Position numbers and translations under genes: made by a program. A stretch of DNA of 64,000 bases from contig CAJFEE010000007.1 of the NCBI GenBank assembly GCA_904373265.1, positions 1 to 64,000 of the forward strand. The letters are read 5' to 3'. Shown here piece after piece: positions 17,269 through 26,050 of the stretch; position 1 is the stretch's first letter, and every line of letters begins with the position of its first letter. Source of the stretch: Candidatus Harrysmithiimonas galli (lineage in GTDB: Bacteria; Bacillota; Bacilli; CAJFEE01). The notes below the pieces were generated by a model, which worked only from the letters and a program-made list of their open reading frames with translations, ran no database searches and was not told where the DNA came from.

Positions 17269-17961
17269 TCAATTTGATTTACATAGTTCTTTTTTCATTA
17301 CAAATTCGCATAACTCAAAATCATCTTGCGTATCGATATCATAAGATAAAGACCGCGGCATCTGATAAAAAATGGTATCTTCTGTTAAAAAAGTCTTTGT
17401 CTGCTTGAAACATTCCGTTTTTCCGATATAAATTGCACCATTTAATAAAAAATATGACTCATAGTCCTGTCTTCTGACTGGATGAGGTTTGGGAATTAAG
17501 GGGATACAGTTTCCATTCTTTTTGTCCACTTTATACATAAGGTAAGGTGAAGGCTCAGCCTCTGTCACACTTACACAAAAATCCGCCTTTTGATTGGTCA
17601 ATTGTGTAACTGCTTCATCAATATGTAAATTGGTGCGCAAAGGAGAAGTAGGCTGAAGCCATATCATATAGTCATAATTTGGATAATTCTCAATGACATG
17701 TAAAAGAACTTCCGAACTAGAGACTGTATCCGTTGCAAGATGTGCTGGACGTTCTAATGTAATAACCCCTTCATATGTTTTAGCTATTTCTAAAATATCA
17801 GGATCATCTGAAGATACCAGTACATCTGTAACATACTTTGATTGCTTCGCAGCCTCAATGGTCCAAGAGATTAACGGTTTTTTACATAACAGCTTTTTAT
17901 TTTTTTCTGGAACTCCTTTTGAACCACCGCGTGCTGGAATAATCGCTAAAAATGTAGACAT
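17269..17961 (-). CDS. legF: CMP-legionaminic acid synthetase (CMP-sialate cytidylyltransferase family)
   Basis: A 230-residue cytidylyltransferase. The N-terminal IIPARGGSKGVPEKNKKLL is the CTP-binding signature of the NeuA/LegF/PseF family, and WLQPTSPLR is a second conserved motif. It couples CTP to a nonulosonic acid and releases pyrophosphate in the cytoplasm. The neighbours legB, legC, legG, legI and a NeuD homologue point to N,N'-diacetyllegionaminic acid as substrate. The start at 17961 has AAAAGGGAG upstream. It lies 31 bp after ptmE. Confidence 0.88.
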   Translation of the reverse strand: MSTFLAIIPARGGSKGVPEKNKKLLCKKPLISWTIEAAKQSKYVTDVLVSSDDPDILEIAKTYEGVITLERPAHLATDTVSSSEVLLHVIENYPNYDYMIWLQPTSPLRTNLHIDEAVTQLTNQKADFCVSVTEAEPSPYLMYKVDKKNGNCIPLIPKPHPVRRQDYESYFLLNGAIYIGKTECFKQTKTFLTEDTIFYQMPRSLSYDIDTQDDFELCEFVMKKELCKSN

Positions 17962-17992
17962 TTTGCAGCTCCCTTTTATCTTTTAATCAAAA

Positions 17993-19042
17993 TTAGACAG
18001 AAAAAACTGTTGCAAATTCAATATTGGCTTTTTCATAATCTATCATTCTTCCAATATCTAACCAGTACTCCCGAATTGGAAATACATGTACATTTTGTTT
18101 TTTAGCAATCAATTGATGAAACAACTCTGGCATATCATAAAATTGTCCTTTAGGAATTTCAACAATTGCTTCTGGATTTAAAACATAGATTCCTCCATTA
18201 ACAAAAAAACGCTGTACCGGCTTTTCCTCAATTGAAATCAATTTATGTTGATCTGTTTGAATCACACCATATGGCACTTGAAAATCATATTCTCGCACAC
18301 ACATAGTTGCCATTGCACCTGACTTTGCATGAAAGTTTAAAAGCTGTTCATAATTCACTTTGGTTAATAAATCCCCATTCATAACCAAAATTGGCTTATC
18401 TGGAATATCTGACAATAGGGAAAGAGCCCCAGCCGTTCCAAGTCTTTTTTCTTCATTAATATAAGAAATTTGAACACCAAAATTTTCTCCATCACCAAAA
18501 TAATCCATAATCATATCTTTCTTATAATTGACAGAAATGGCAAATCGATAAAAACCATATGCTTTAAAATTTTGAATAATGGTTTCCAAAATTGGACGTT
18601 CTCCAACTGTTAGTAATGGTTTGGGAATTTCCTCTGTTAATGGTCGCAACCGTGTACCAAGCCCACCCGCCATTAGCACAACCAAATGATCTTTTATCGT
18701 TATATCTTCTTCATTTTCAAAACGAATCCCTGTAATTTGATGTTGGTCATTTACAAGCGGAATAAACTTCAGCTTTCTTTTTCTCATAAAACGGACAATA
18801 CTTTTCAGATGCGCTGAATCCGAAATTGTAATTGGATTTTTATTCATTACGCGCTCAACTGGCTCAGATAAAGAAATATGATTTAAAATTCCGCGCCGAA
18901 TATCACCATCTGTGACAATCCCAAGCAGACTTTGATTTTCATCAACAATAACGACCATCTGCTTTCCATACCGATCAATAACCTGCATCGCGTCTAAAAT
19001 ACTACACTCTGGTGCAATCAATAGATCATGCCAATTTCTCAT
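17993..19042 (-). CDS. ptmE: CBS-domain nucleotidyltransferase, PtmE-like (glucosamine-1-phosphate guanylyltransferase)
   Basis: A 349-residue fusion. Two CBS domains occupy about residues 1-120 (MNKNPITISDSAHLKSIVRF is one), and a sugar-phosphate nucleotidyltransferase follows (about 122-345) with LMAGGLGTRLRPLTEEIPKPLL and a NGDLLTK metal motif. The same fusion is PtmE in the Campylobacter jejuni legionaminic acid pathway, which makes GDP-glucosamine to feed LegB. Its presence here suggests that this organism also uses GDP-linked intermediates. The ATG overlaps the preceding gene as ATGA. Confidence 0.8.
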   Translation of the reverse strand: MRNWHDLLIAPECSILDAMQVIDRYGKQMVVIVDENQSLLGIVTDGDIRRGILNHISLSEPVERVMNKNPITISDSAHLKSIVRFMRKRKLKFIPLVNDQHQITGIRFENEEDITIKDHLVVLMAGGLGTRLRPLTEEIPKPLLTVGERPILETIIQNFKAYGFYRFAISVNYKKDMIMDYFGDGENFGVQISYINEEKRLGTAGALSLLSDIPDKPILVMNGDLLTKVNYEQLLNFHAKSGAMATMCVREYDFQVPYGVIQTDQHKLISIEEKPVQRFFVNGGIYVLNPEAIVEIPKGQFYDMPELFHQLIAKKQNVHVFPIREYWLDIGRMIDYEKANIEFATVFSV

Positions 19043-19674
19043 TTCTTTCTAACCTCTCTTGCAGGTGTACCAATTGCCAATGTACGATCCGAAATATTTT
19101 TCACAACAACAGAACCAGCACCAATGGTACATTTTGTACCAATTTTAATATTTTGAATCACTGTTGCGGAAGTACCGATATGTGTTTCATCTTGAACACA
19201 CACATTTCCTGAAAGAACGGTTCCTGGCGCAATATGAACATGCGCACCAATCTGGCAATCATGATCAATGCTAGCAGAAGTATTGATTAATGTATTTTCT
19301 CCAATAGATACATTCGGTTGTATCACAGCCCCTGCCATCAACTGCACCCCTTCCCCAAGAGTACAATTCACTGGTAAAATAACTGAGGGATGTATCACGG
19401 ATAAAAATGTATAACCATATCGTTTATAATACAAATAAGCATTTTTTCGGTTACCCATATCACCAACCGAACCTATACCATTGATTAAAAATGTTTCCTT
19501 TGGCATATAATTTTTAAAAATAAAATCATCTGTTCCTAAATACGGAATCGGAAAATCTTCAACAAATTTAGGACTCACGCATCCGATCACATCAATATTG
19601 TTCATCTGCAAAATATTGACCAGAACGTTTGCATGTCCTCCATTTCCAATTAAAATCACTGGCTTAGTATTCAT
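19039..19674 (-). CDS. NeuD/PglD-type sugar O/N-acetyltransferase
   Basis: A 211-residue acyltransferase with a Rossmann-like N-terminal part (KPVILIGNGGHANVLVNIL) and a left-handed beta helix of hexapeptide repeats (about residues 95-205; VQLMAGAVIQPNVSIGENTL, IGTSATVIQNIKIG). In legionaminic acid clusters this gene does the N-acetylation of the 4-amino group (LegH role); in sialic acid clusters the related NeuD does O-acetylation, so the exact step is inferred. It overlaps the end of legI; ATG 19674 has better spacing to GAGAGG than ATG 19686. Confidence 0.82.
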   Translation of the reverse strand: MNTKPVILIGNGGHANVLVNILQMNNIDVIGCVSPKFVEDFPIPYLGTDDFIFKNYMPKETFLINGIGSVGDMGNRKNAYLYYKRYGYTFLSVIHPSVILPVNCTLGEGVQLMAGAVIQPNVSIGENTLINTSASIDHDCQIGAHVHIAPGTVLSGNVCVQDETHIGTSATVIQNIKIGTKCTIGAGSVVVKNISDRTLAIGTPAREVRKK

Positions 19675-20743
19675 CAATACATTCATCCTCTCTGTAGTCT
19701 CGATTTGCAGTTTTCTTCAGATAATTCCAATACTGATAAGGACTTACTGCATCTCCAGGACGCTTGACCGTTAAGTTTTTCGCTGTGAAGTACTCCCCTT
19801 TCTGTATCGGCTTTGCTGCAACCAAACTTTTTCTTGCAATCTTTTTGTTTTTGATTTCAACATCAGAAGCAATTTTCTTTCCATTGCCTAACGCTTGTTC
19901 CATTTGTCGAATGCCTACAATCATTTCTGAAAGCTCTTGAGGATTCAAAGAGGCTTTATGATCTGGTCCTTCCATTGCTTGATCTAAAGTAAAATGCTTT
20001 TCGATAATCAAAGCACCCAGTGCAACAGAACCAATTGGAATCGCAATACCTGCTGTATGATCCGATAAGCCAACTGGCAATTGAAATTGGTCTTGCAATG
20101 TATGGATGGCACGTAAATTGACAGAATAATATGGTGCTGGATATTCGGTTGTACAATGTAAAATAGAAACATATTGTTTCAATACTTTTTGCCCCTCTAC
20201 GCTGGAAAAGGTCGCCTCAAAAGCTGATTCTGATGGCTCTTCTTGGTTATGCAAAAGTCCAAAGGCAAGAACACCCAATGCCTGTCTAACTTCTGATAAA
20301 TCACACATACCCGTAGATAAAATCATTTTTTTTCGTTCCCACCCACATGCAAGGAGAAAGGGGGCATTGGTTATTTCTCCAGATGGAATTTTAACGGTGC
20401 TCATACCCAAATCACGAATTAAAAAATGTAGGGATTCTTTATCAAACGGAGTGGAAAGAAAATCAATTTGTTTTTTTAACGCATATCTTTGTAAATGTCG
20501 AAATTCCTCTTTTGTTAATTCAAGCTTTTTGAGCATTTCTAACTGCGTTTTTGCTCCATTGGTGTTTTCCTGTTGATACTTTGCTTTTGGTGCATGGATG
20601 CTGACAAGCTTTTCAGCCTGAAAAGTTTGAAATTTAACTGCATCTGCACCACTACTTGCTGCAACATCAATCAATTTTTCAGCTAATTTCACATCTCCAT
20701 TATGATTCACACCCGCTTCGGCAATCACGTAAACTTTACTCAC
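19664..20743 (-). CDS. legI: N,N'-diacetyllegionaminate synthase (NeuB family)
   Basis: A 359-residue NeuB-family enzyme that condenses a 6-deoxy-mannosamine derivative with phosphoenolpyruvate to give the nine-carbon legionaminic acid. The N-terminal TIM barrel has VYVIAEAGVNHNGDVKLAEK, DAVKFQTFQAEKL and IEKHFTLD; the C-terminal SAF (antifreeze-like) domain starts near residue 290 (LVAAKPIQKGEYFTAKNLTV). Start is GTG 20743, nine bases after AAAGG, overlapping legG by 8 bp; ATG 20752 directly abuts that ribosome binding site and is less likely. Part of a tightly packed operon. Confidence 0.88.
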   Translation of the reverse strand: MSKVYVIAEAGVNHNGDVKLAEKLIDVAASSGADAVKFQTFQAEKLVSIHAPKAKYQQENTNGAKTQLEMLKKLELTKEEFRHLQRYALKKQIDFLSTPFDKESLHFLIRDLGMSTVKIPSGEITNAPFLLACGWERKKMILSTGMCDLSEVRQALGVLAFGLLHNQEEPSESAFEATFSSVEGQKVLKQYVSILHCTTEYPAPYYSVNLRAIHTLQDQFQLPVGLSDHTAGIAIPIGSVALGALIIEKHFTLDQAMEGPDHKASLNPQELSEMIVGIRQMEQALGNGKKIASDVEIKNKKIARKSLVAAKPIQKGEYFTAKNLTVKRPGDAVSPYQYWNYLKKTANRDYREDECIDEY

Positions 20744-21917
20744 TTTGATCATCCTTTGTTAAATCATAAAATGACTTTTGTAATATTTGTGAATCCATTG
20801 GTAGCTCCTTTAAAAGCTTTACAATTTTTTCTGATGCATTTCCATTTCCATATAATGAAACCGTATGGGGCAATTTGTTTTGAAAATCTGTACTCAATGC
20901 ATATTGAATTGCCTGGACAATACTCTTTTTATCTTCCAAACAGTCAATTACAGAGACTGCTTTTAAGCGACCGTTTTGTCTGGATCCAATATTCACCGTC
21001 GGCTTTTGAAAAAGCGGAACCTCAATTAAACCACTGGATGAATTGCCAACCACGACATCACAGTGCTGCATCATACTTAAATAACGGAGCTGACCTAAAC
21101 TGGTAAATAATTTGGTGCGATGTGGATGTTTGACAACATAATCTGCAATTTTTTCATTGATGATTCTTCCGTTTGTGTCACTGTTTGCTTTTGTAAAAAT
21201 CAAAGTCGCATTTTCAAACACATCAAGTGCCTGCAGAAGGCTCTCGATATTTTTCTCAGTTTGCTCTGATTCTAACGTAACTGGATGATATGTAATCAAA
21301 AATATCGGGTTTAATAATGACAAGCCTAATTCTTGTTCTAATTCTTCTTTTGTCAATAAATGCAGTTTCTGAATATGATCCAATCCAGGGGCACCGACGC
21401 AAAATACACGATTGGGATGTTCACCCAATTGAATAACACGCTTTCGATAAACTTCTGCTGCAACAAAATGATACTGACTCATTTTGGTTAAAGAATGTCG
21501 GATCGCTTCATCAATTACGCCCTCTGAAGTTTCTCCGCCATGAATATGTGCAACAGGAATCTGCAAAATCATCGCTGCCTGTGCAGCCGCAAATGTTTCA
21601 TAACGATCACCAAGGAGCAAAAGCACATCTGGTTGAAGACGCCTGAAACAATCTGCCATACCGATCACACCTAAACCGACAGATTTCGCAATCGCAGTTG
21701 GAGAATCTGACGAAAGTAACATATCTACCTGATCCGTAATGACAAAACCATCTTGTTCAATTTGGCGATATGTTAACCCAAACTCTGGTGATAGATGCAT
21801 CCCTGTAACAACAATTTGCAAATCAACTACATTTGATGCCTGTAATTCCTTTAAAATCCAGTAAAACAAACCATACTCAGCACGGGTTCCCGTAACCACA
21901 CAAATTTTTCTTTTCAT
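20736..21917 (-). CDS. legG: Hydrolysing UDP-sugar 2-epimerase, LegG/NeuC type
   Basis: A 393-residue GT-B fold enzyme of the UDP-GlcNAc 2-epimerase family. VTGTRAEYGLFYWILKEL is the family N-terminus; later GDRYETFAAAQAAMI and HIHGGETSEGVIDEAIRHSL carry conserved catalytic residues. The NeuC/LegG group hydrolyses the nucleotide and inverts C2, releasing 2,4-diacetamido-2,4,6-trideoxymannose for LegI. GAGGGATTATAATC precedes ATG 21917. It lies 3 bp after legC. Confidence 0.88.
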   Translation of the reverse strand: MKRKICVVTGTRAEYGLFYWILKELQASNVVDLQIVVTGMHLSPEFGLTYRQIEQDGFVITDQVDMLLSSDSPTAIAKSVGLGVIGMADCFRRLQPDVLLLLGDRYETFAAAQAAMILQIPVAHIHGGETSEGVIDEAIRHSLTKMSQYHFVAAEVYRKRVIQLGEHPNRVFCVGAPGLDHIQKLHLLTKEELEQELGLSLLNPIFLITYHPVTLESEQTEKNIESLLQALDVFENATLIFTKANSDTNGRIINEKIADYVVKHPHRTKLFTSLGQLRYLSMMQHCDVVVGNSSSGLIEVPLFQKPTVNIGSRQNGRLKAVSVIDCLEDKKSIVQAIQYALSTDFQNKLPHTVSLYGNGNASEKIVKLLKELPMDSQILQKSFYDLTKDDQSE

Positions 21918-21919
21918 GA

Positions 21920-23092
21920 TTATAATCCCTCATTCAAATTCGCACTGCTTGGAATATTGATCACCTGTCCTGCCAATTTCATCGTTGTATCCAATGGCAT
22001 AGCTGGACAATCTCTATACATTTCCAGTTGATGAATCGGTTTCCAAATGGGGCGTGACATAATCCCATTTTGATTCAATGCATCCAGCCACTGATCACGC
22101 ATTATAATATCTGACTGTTCCAATAAAAGTACATTCAACCAATAATTGGAACAACTATTCTCTGGCTCTTTAAAAAATCGAATGTTTGAAACCGAAGAAA
22201 AAAGTCTCTCATATCGATTTGCCAGCTTTCGTTTTTCTTTTAAAAATACAGGCAGTTGTTCCAACTGTGCACAACCAAGTGCTGCATTCAGATTTGGCAT
22301 ACGATAATTATAGCCAATTTCATCATGAACAAATTCATATGGATGGGAAACTTTTGCCGTCGTTGTAATATGTTTTGCTCTTTGTGCCAATTCTTCGTCA
22401 TTGGTTAAAATTGCACCGCCGCCACCCGTTGTTATAATTTTATTGCCATTAAAGCTCAATGCAGCAATGTGACCAAAATTCCCTGTATGCTTACCTTGAT
22501 AATAGGAGCCAAGAGACTCAGCTGCATCCTCTACCACTTTCAAATGAAAAGTCTGGGCAACATCCAGCAACTTGTCCATCTCAACCGGATGACCAAATGT
22601 ATGCATTGGAACCATTGCAGAAATTCTTCGCCCAGATTTTTTAGAAAAGATTTCATTATTTTTAAAAAAGGTATGCTTTGCTAAATAAGCTTCCAGTTTA
22701 TATGGATCCATCCCAAGTGTTTTTTCACTCACATCAACAAAATGTGGAATTGCACCTGTATAGGTCACAGCATTGGCAGTTGCCACAAAAGTCAAAGATG
22801 GAATGAGTACTTCATCATTTGTCTTCACACCAATCAGTTTTAAACAAATATGTAAAGCTGCTGTCCCATTGACAACAGCAACTGCTTTTTTCACACCAGT
22901 AAATTCAGCCAAATTCTGTTCAAATTGATCAACGTAAGCGCCAACAGAAGACACCCAGCCAGTATGAATGCAATCGGTTACATACATCGTCTCCTTTCCT
23001 TGGAAAATCGGCTCATGCAGCGCAATAAAATCTTTTCGCGGCAGTACTGATTGTAAGCTTTGAATGACTTCTTGTGGAGTTAATCTATTCAT
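21920..23092 (-). CDS. legC: PLP-dependent aminotransferase LegC (DegT/DnrJ/EryC1 family)
   Basis: A 390-residue sugar aminotransferase that places an amino group at C4 of the 4-keto sugar made by LegB, using glutamate. The DegT-type motifs are VVNGTAALHI, VVEDAAESLGS and SFNGNKIITTGGGG, in which the lysine should bind PLP. HIS-rich loops and the ending QVINIPSSANL also fit. The gene overlaps legB by ATGA, so expression is coupled. The LegC name rests on the cluster; PseC-like chemistry is related but the rest of the pathway is not pseudaminic. Confidence 0.87.
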   Translation of the reverse strand: MNRLTPQEVIQSLQSVLPRKDFIALHEPIFQGKETMYVTDCIHTGWVSSVGAYVDQFEQNLAEFTGVKKAVAVVNGTAALHICLKLIGVKTNDEVLIPSLTFVATANAVTYTGAIPHFVDVSEKTLGMDPYKLEAYLAKHTFFKNNEIFSKKSGRRISAMVPMHTFGHPVEMDKLLDVAQTFHLKVVEDAAESLGSYYQGKHTGNFGHIAALSFNGNKIITTGGGGAILTNDEELAQRAKHITTTAKVSHPYEFVHDEIGYNYRMPNLNAALGCAQLEQLPVFLKEKRKLANRYERLFSSVSNIRFFKEPENSCSNYWLNVLLLEQSDIIMRDQWLDALNQNGIMSRPIWKPIHQLEMYRDCPAMPLDTTMKLAGQVINIPSSANLNEGL

Positions 23093-24087
23093 AAGTTATA
23101 AACATCTGCCTTATACTGTTTTAAATTTTCTTCCTTTGTAAACCAATCCGCAGTGATTTTTAGACCCTTTTTCAATCCTTCTACACCACTGTATTGCGGC
23201 GTCCATCCAAGAAGCTGTTTTGCTTTTTCATTGCTTGCCCACAAACGCTCAACCTCACTTTTTTGTGGTCGAAAACGGGTCTCATCTGTCAAAATATGAA
23301 CTTCCTTTTCCATAACCTCAGCAATGAGCCGAACAGTATCTCCAATGGAAATTTCATAGTTACTACCAATATTGATAACCTCTCCAACAGATTGATCTGA
23401 CTCCAAAACAGAAATAAAACCGTCCACCGTATCCATAACAAAATTAAAATCACGGGTCGGATGCAATGCACCTAGCTTAATTTCTGTTTTCCCGGCTGCA
23501 ATTTGCGTAATAATTGTTGGGATTACTGCTCTTGCAGATTGGCGCGGACCATACGTATTAAATGGACGAATAATCGCCACGGGCGTATCAAAGGAAGTAT
23601 AAAAGCTCATCGCAATTTGATCTGCACCAATTTTACTTGCCGAATAAGGAGATTGTCCCTGCAGTGGGTGCTCTTCAGTAATTGGAACAAATTGTGCTGT
23701 TCCGTATACCTCGCTTGTAGATGTATGAACAACCTTTTGAATCCCGAATTCCTTAGCTGCCTGTACAATATTTAAGGTTCCTTTGACATTTGTATCCACA
23801 TACGTTGCTGGTGAGTGATAAGAATACGGAATTGCAATTAACGCTGCTAAATGCAGTATGGCATCACAATCACGCATGGCTTCCTTTACACCAAACGGAT
23901 CCCGAATATCTCCAGAAAAGATCTCGATTTGATCTCGATATGGAGAAAAATCCAACCATCCCCATGAATTAAAAGAATTATAATATACAAAAGCTTTTAC
24001 GTTATATCCCCGACGTACAAGCATTTCGGTTAAATGCGAACCGATAAAGCCGTCTGCACCTGTCACAAGAATTTTTTTATATTTCAT
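23089..24087 (-). CDS. legB: NAD-dependent nucleotide-sugar 4,6-dehydratase LegB
   Basis: A 332-residue extended SDR enzyme. ILVTGADGFIGSHLTEML is the NAD-binding glycine motif, STSEVYGTAQ and YSASKIGADQIA the Ser-Tyr-Lys catalytic triad region. It converts UDP- or GDP-GlcNAc to the 4-keto-6-deoxy sugar, the first committed step of legionaminic acid synthesis. Start ATG 24087 follows CGGAGGCTCT; an upstream in-frame ATG at 24111 precedes that ribosome binding site and is unlikely. First gene of an eight-gene unit. Confidence 0.88.
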   Translation of the reverse strand: MKYKKILVTGADGFIGSHLTEMLVRRGYNVKAFVYYNSFNSWGWLDFSPYRDQIEIFSGDIRDPFGVKEAMRDCDAILHLAALIAIPYSYHSPATYVDTNVKGTLNIVQAAKEFGIQKVVHTSTSEVYGTAQFVPITEEHPLQGQSPYSASKIGADQIAMSFYTSFDTPVAIIRPFNTYGPRQSARAVIPTIITQIAAGKTEIKLGALHPTRDFNFVMDTVDGFISVLESDQSVGEVINIGSNYEISIGDTVRLIAEVMEKEVHILTDETRFRPQKSEVERLWASNEKAKQLLGWTPQYSGVEGLKKGLKITADWFTKEENLKQYKADVYNL

Positions 24088-24129
24088 ATAGAGCCTCCGA
24101 ATATGAATCATAAATTTTTATTTTTCTTT

Positions 24130-24155
24130 TTATCGGTCATACGATCATAGCTATA
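24130..24155 (-). promoter_or_regulatory. Possible sigma-D (flagellar) promoter of the legionaminic acid operon
   Basis: On the minus strand TATA (24155-24152), 14 bp, then ACCGATAA (24137-24130) resembles the sigma-D pattern TAAA-15-GCCGATAT. It lies about 45 bp before legB. If right, it ties the operon to motility and flagellin glycosylation. The -35 part is short and easy to match by chance. Confidence 0.35.
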
Positions 24156-24271
24156 CATGCTTTAAACTGAAAAACTTAAAACCAAAAAAATAAATAAAGG
24201 AAAATTTCTGCTTCCCTTTCCATTTCACCTATATAATCTTCAAAAAATGACTGTCCACATCTGTTTTATCC

Positions 24272-24370
24272 TCTATAATAAAAATTTACCAATTGCTGTT
24301 TTTCCTGCACCAGATAATCCAGTAATCCAATATACTGTTCCTTTTAATTGACAGATTCCTCTCATAACCA
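24272..24370 (-). pseudogene. N-terminal fragment of an adenylylsulfate kinase-like gene
   Basis: On the minus strand, ATG 24370 starts MVMRGICQLKGTVYWITGLS, then GAGKTAIGKFLL, followed by a stop. The Walker A motif GLSGAGKT after GTVYWIT is typical of the CysC/adenylylsulfate kinase N-terminus. Only about 32 codons survive; a second frame continues for a few codons with DKTDVDSHF. It is a decayed relic upstream of the legionaminic acid operon. Confidence 0.5.
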
Positions 24371-25126
24371 TTTATCCTATATATCGACAAAATGCTGCTT
24401 TTTTAAAGCTGCACCTTACAAAGCCAAAATACAAAGCAGCATATGAGCATTTCATTTTCTACAATACTATTCTAACATATTTATACCGGCTATGTTCTTT
24501 TTTCATAAAATCAGAAAACAATTCAATTTTTCTTGAAAAACACCTATTAAAAACAAAATAAATTGGTTCTTGATTGCTATTGATTTTTTCGAAATAAAAT
24601 AAACTTTCGAAGAAAGATAAAAAATTAAAAATAAAAACCATCGATTTACAATCTTTGGCAACTTAAAAGAGAACAAAATATATCTCTATCATTGCCAAAC
24701 CCACTCCCAAATATGAAATTACTGGTTTAAAAATACTCTTCTATAATATGAATATATTTGATTTCAATTTTGCTAGCTTCATTTTGATGTAAAAAATAAT
24801 CAATCTTGTTATAAATCCGTAAAATCATCCAAATCACCAATACTTTCAGTAAGCATTCAAAATTCACTTCTTTTATCGAAAATGCTAGGCATAATAAAGG
24901 CAAAAAGCAAGTCTACGAACCATTGCGCTTTGTCCACGAACCTTGCTTTTTTATTTTGATCAGTGGATTCCATAACGAAGGGACAAAATCAGAAACGGGA
25001 ATACTTTGACACAAAATCTGAACATTCCTGTTTTAAACCAATAATTTTCATGAAAAAGGCTTGTACAGTAACCGTATTCCCTTCAGAACAAAATCGATTT
25101 CACAAAACAATTCATTGTGAATAACC
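24371..25126. other. Intergenic region between the glycan and type III CRISPR operons
   Basis: About 750 bp. It holds an inverted repeat ATGCTGCTTT/AAAGCAGCAT (24392-24442) and the hairpin listed at 24902. No CRISPR repeat and no gene with a ribosome binding site were found. Confidence 0.5.
24902..24952 (-). terminator. Probable (bidirectional) terminator downstream of the type III operon
   Basis: AAAAAGCAAG at 24902-24911 pairs with CTTGCTTTTT at 24942-24951 around a 30-base loop; both strands have a short thymine tract. It lies about 175 bp after the last gene of the type III operon. The thymine run is better on the plus strand, so its use on the minus strand is an inference. Confidence 0.5.
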
Positions 25127-26050
25127 TTACTTATTTATAAACAACGTGGTTTCTTCATATGAAATTACATTTATTAAATTAATCATATTGCTGATCACCG
25201 TTACCGGCATATTGGCGAACAAAAAATAAGGATATTTATTTATCGTTTCATTATCCGCCTTAGAAATTTGTATAGGCGATTTTGCATAAATCACAACAGG
25301 AATTCTAATATTTTTATCAATCAGATAATTTATATATTCTCCAATTTTTTCTTCCTGTTCTTTTCCTTTCTCTAATTCATATTTGTAGATGATTATGTCA
25401 ACAGTTCTATTTTGAACTCTTTCTTGAAATTGAAGGAAGTCATCAATCAACTGCGTTTCAAATTTTTTAACCATATATTGAATTCTTTTCAATTCATTCT
25501 TTGTTTCCTTGTAACTTTTTGTTGGACATAAAAGCAAGACATGACTTTCATGTATTCTATACTGGTTAGACAAAAATCTTTGCAAGTGACCATATTCTTT
25601 CTCTAATTGCTCCATTTTGGGATCTAGGAAACTTTGTATTTTATTTTTCGCTTCCAACTCAAGTTTATCTTTCATCATATTTTCCACTTCTGTTCGACTT
25701 TGCCCAAAAACCCAGTAAAGGACAACAAGTCCTACCGTAATTAAAATACCCAGTGCTGTAAAAGACAATGTCACAAGGTTAAAAAAACTTGTCCGATCTT
25801 GATTGGCAAACGTCATGTAATTTTCGTATTCTTTCTGTATAAAATCAAGCATTCCCTGTTCAATGTTCTTTGCTTCTTTCTGAACAGTCATTTCATCTTG
25901 TACTTTTTGTATTTCTATTTTAAATGTTGCAAGCATTTGACTCGTTTCATGCTGTTTATTCACAGCATAAATAATAAAAAACATACTCATTATCAATAAA
26001 ATGATTGCAAAACATATACAATACCTCACCCCTTTTTCTTTCTTCTTCAT
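25127..26050 (-). CDS. Two-helix membrane protein with cytoplasmic alpha/beta domain, candidate type III CRISPR effector
   Basis: A 307-residue protein that I do not recognise. It has a membrane helix at about residues 9-29, a coiled-coil stretch (about 36-85), a second membrane helix at 89-114, another helical linker (118-165) and a C-terminal alpha/beta domain (168-295). That domain has strands SHVLLLCPTKS, TVDIIIYKYE and IPVVIYAKS and a final helix after YFLFANMPV, a layout like receiver or TIR-like Rossmann folds. Its ATG directly follows the csm5 stop codon, so it is cotranscribed with the CRISPR genes in the position usually held by csm6. By analogy with CARF-membrane effectors it may sense a cyclic oligoadenylate and act on the membrane, but no CARF motif is obvious. 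Confidence 0.75.
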   Translation of the reverse strand: MKKKEKGVRYCICFAIILLIMSMFFIIYAVNKQHETSQMLATFKIEIQKVQDEMTVQKEAKNIEQGMLDFIQKEYENYMTFANQDRTSFFNLVTLSFTALGILITVGLVVLYWVFGQSRTEVENMMKDKLELEAKNKIQSFLDPKMEQLEKEYGHLQRFLSNQYRIHESHVLLLCPTKSYKETKNELKRIQYMVKKFETQLIDDFLQFQERVQNRTVDIIIYKYELEKGKEQEEKIGEYINYLIDKNIRIPVVIYAKSPIQISKADNETINKYPYFLFANMPVTVISNMINLINVISYEETTLFINK

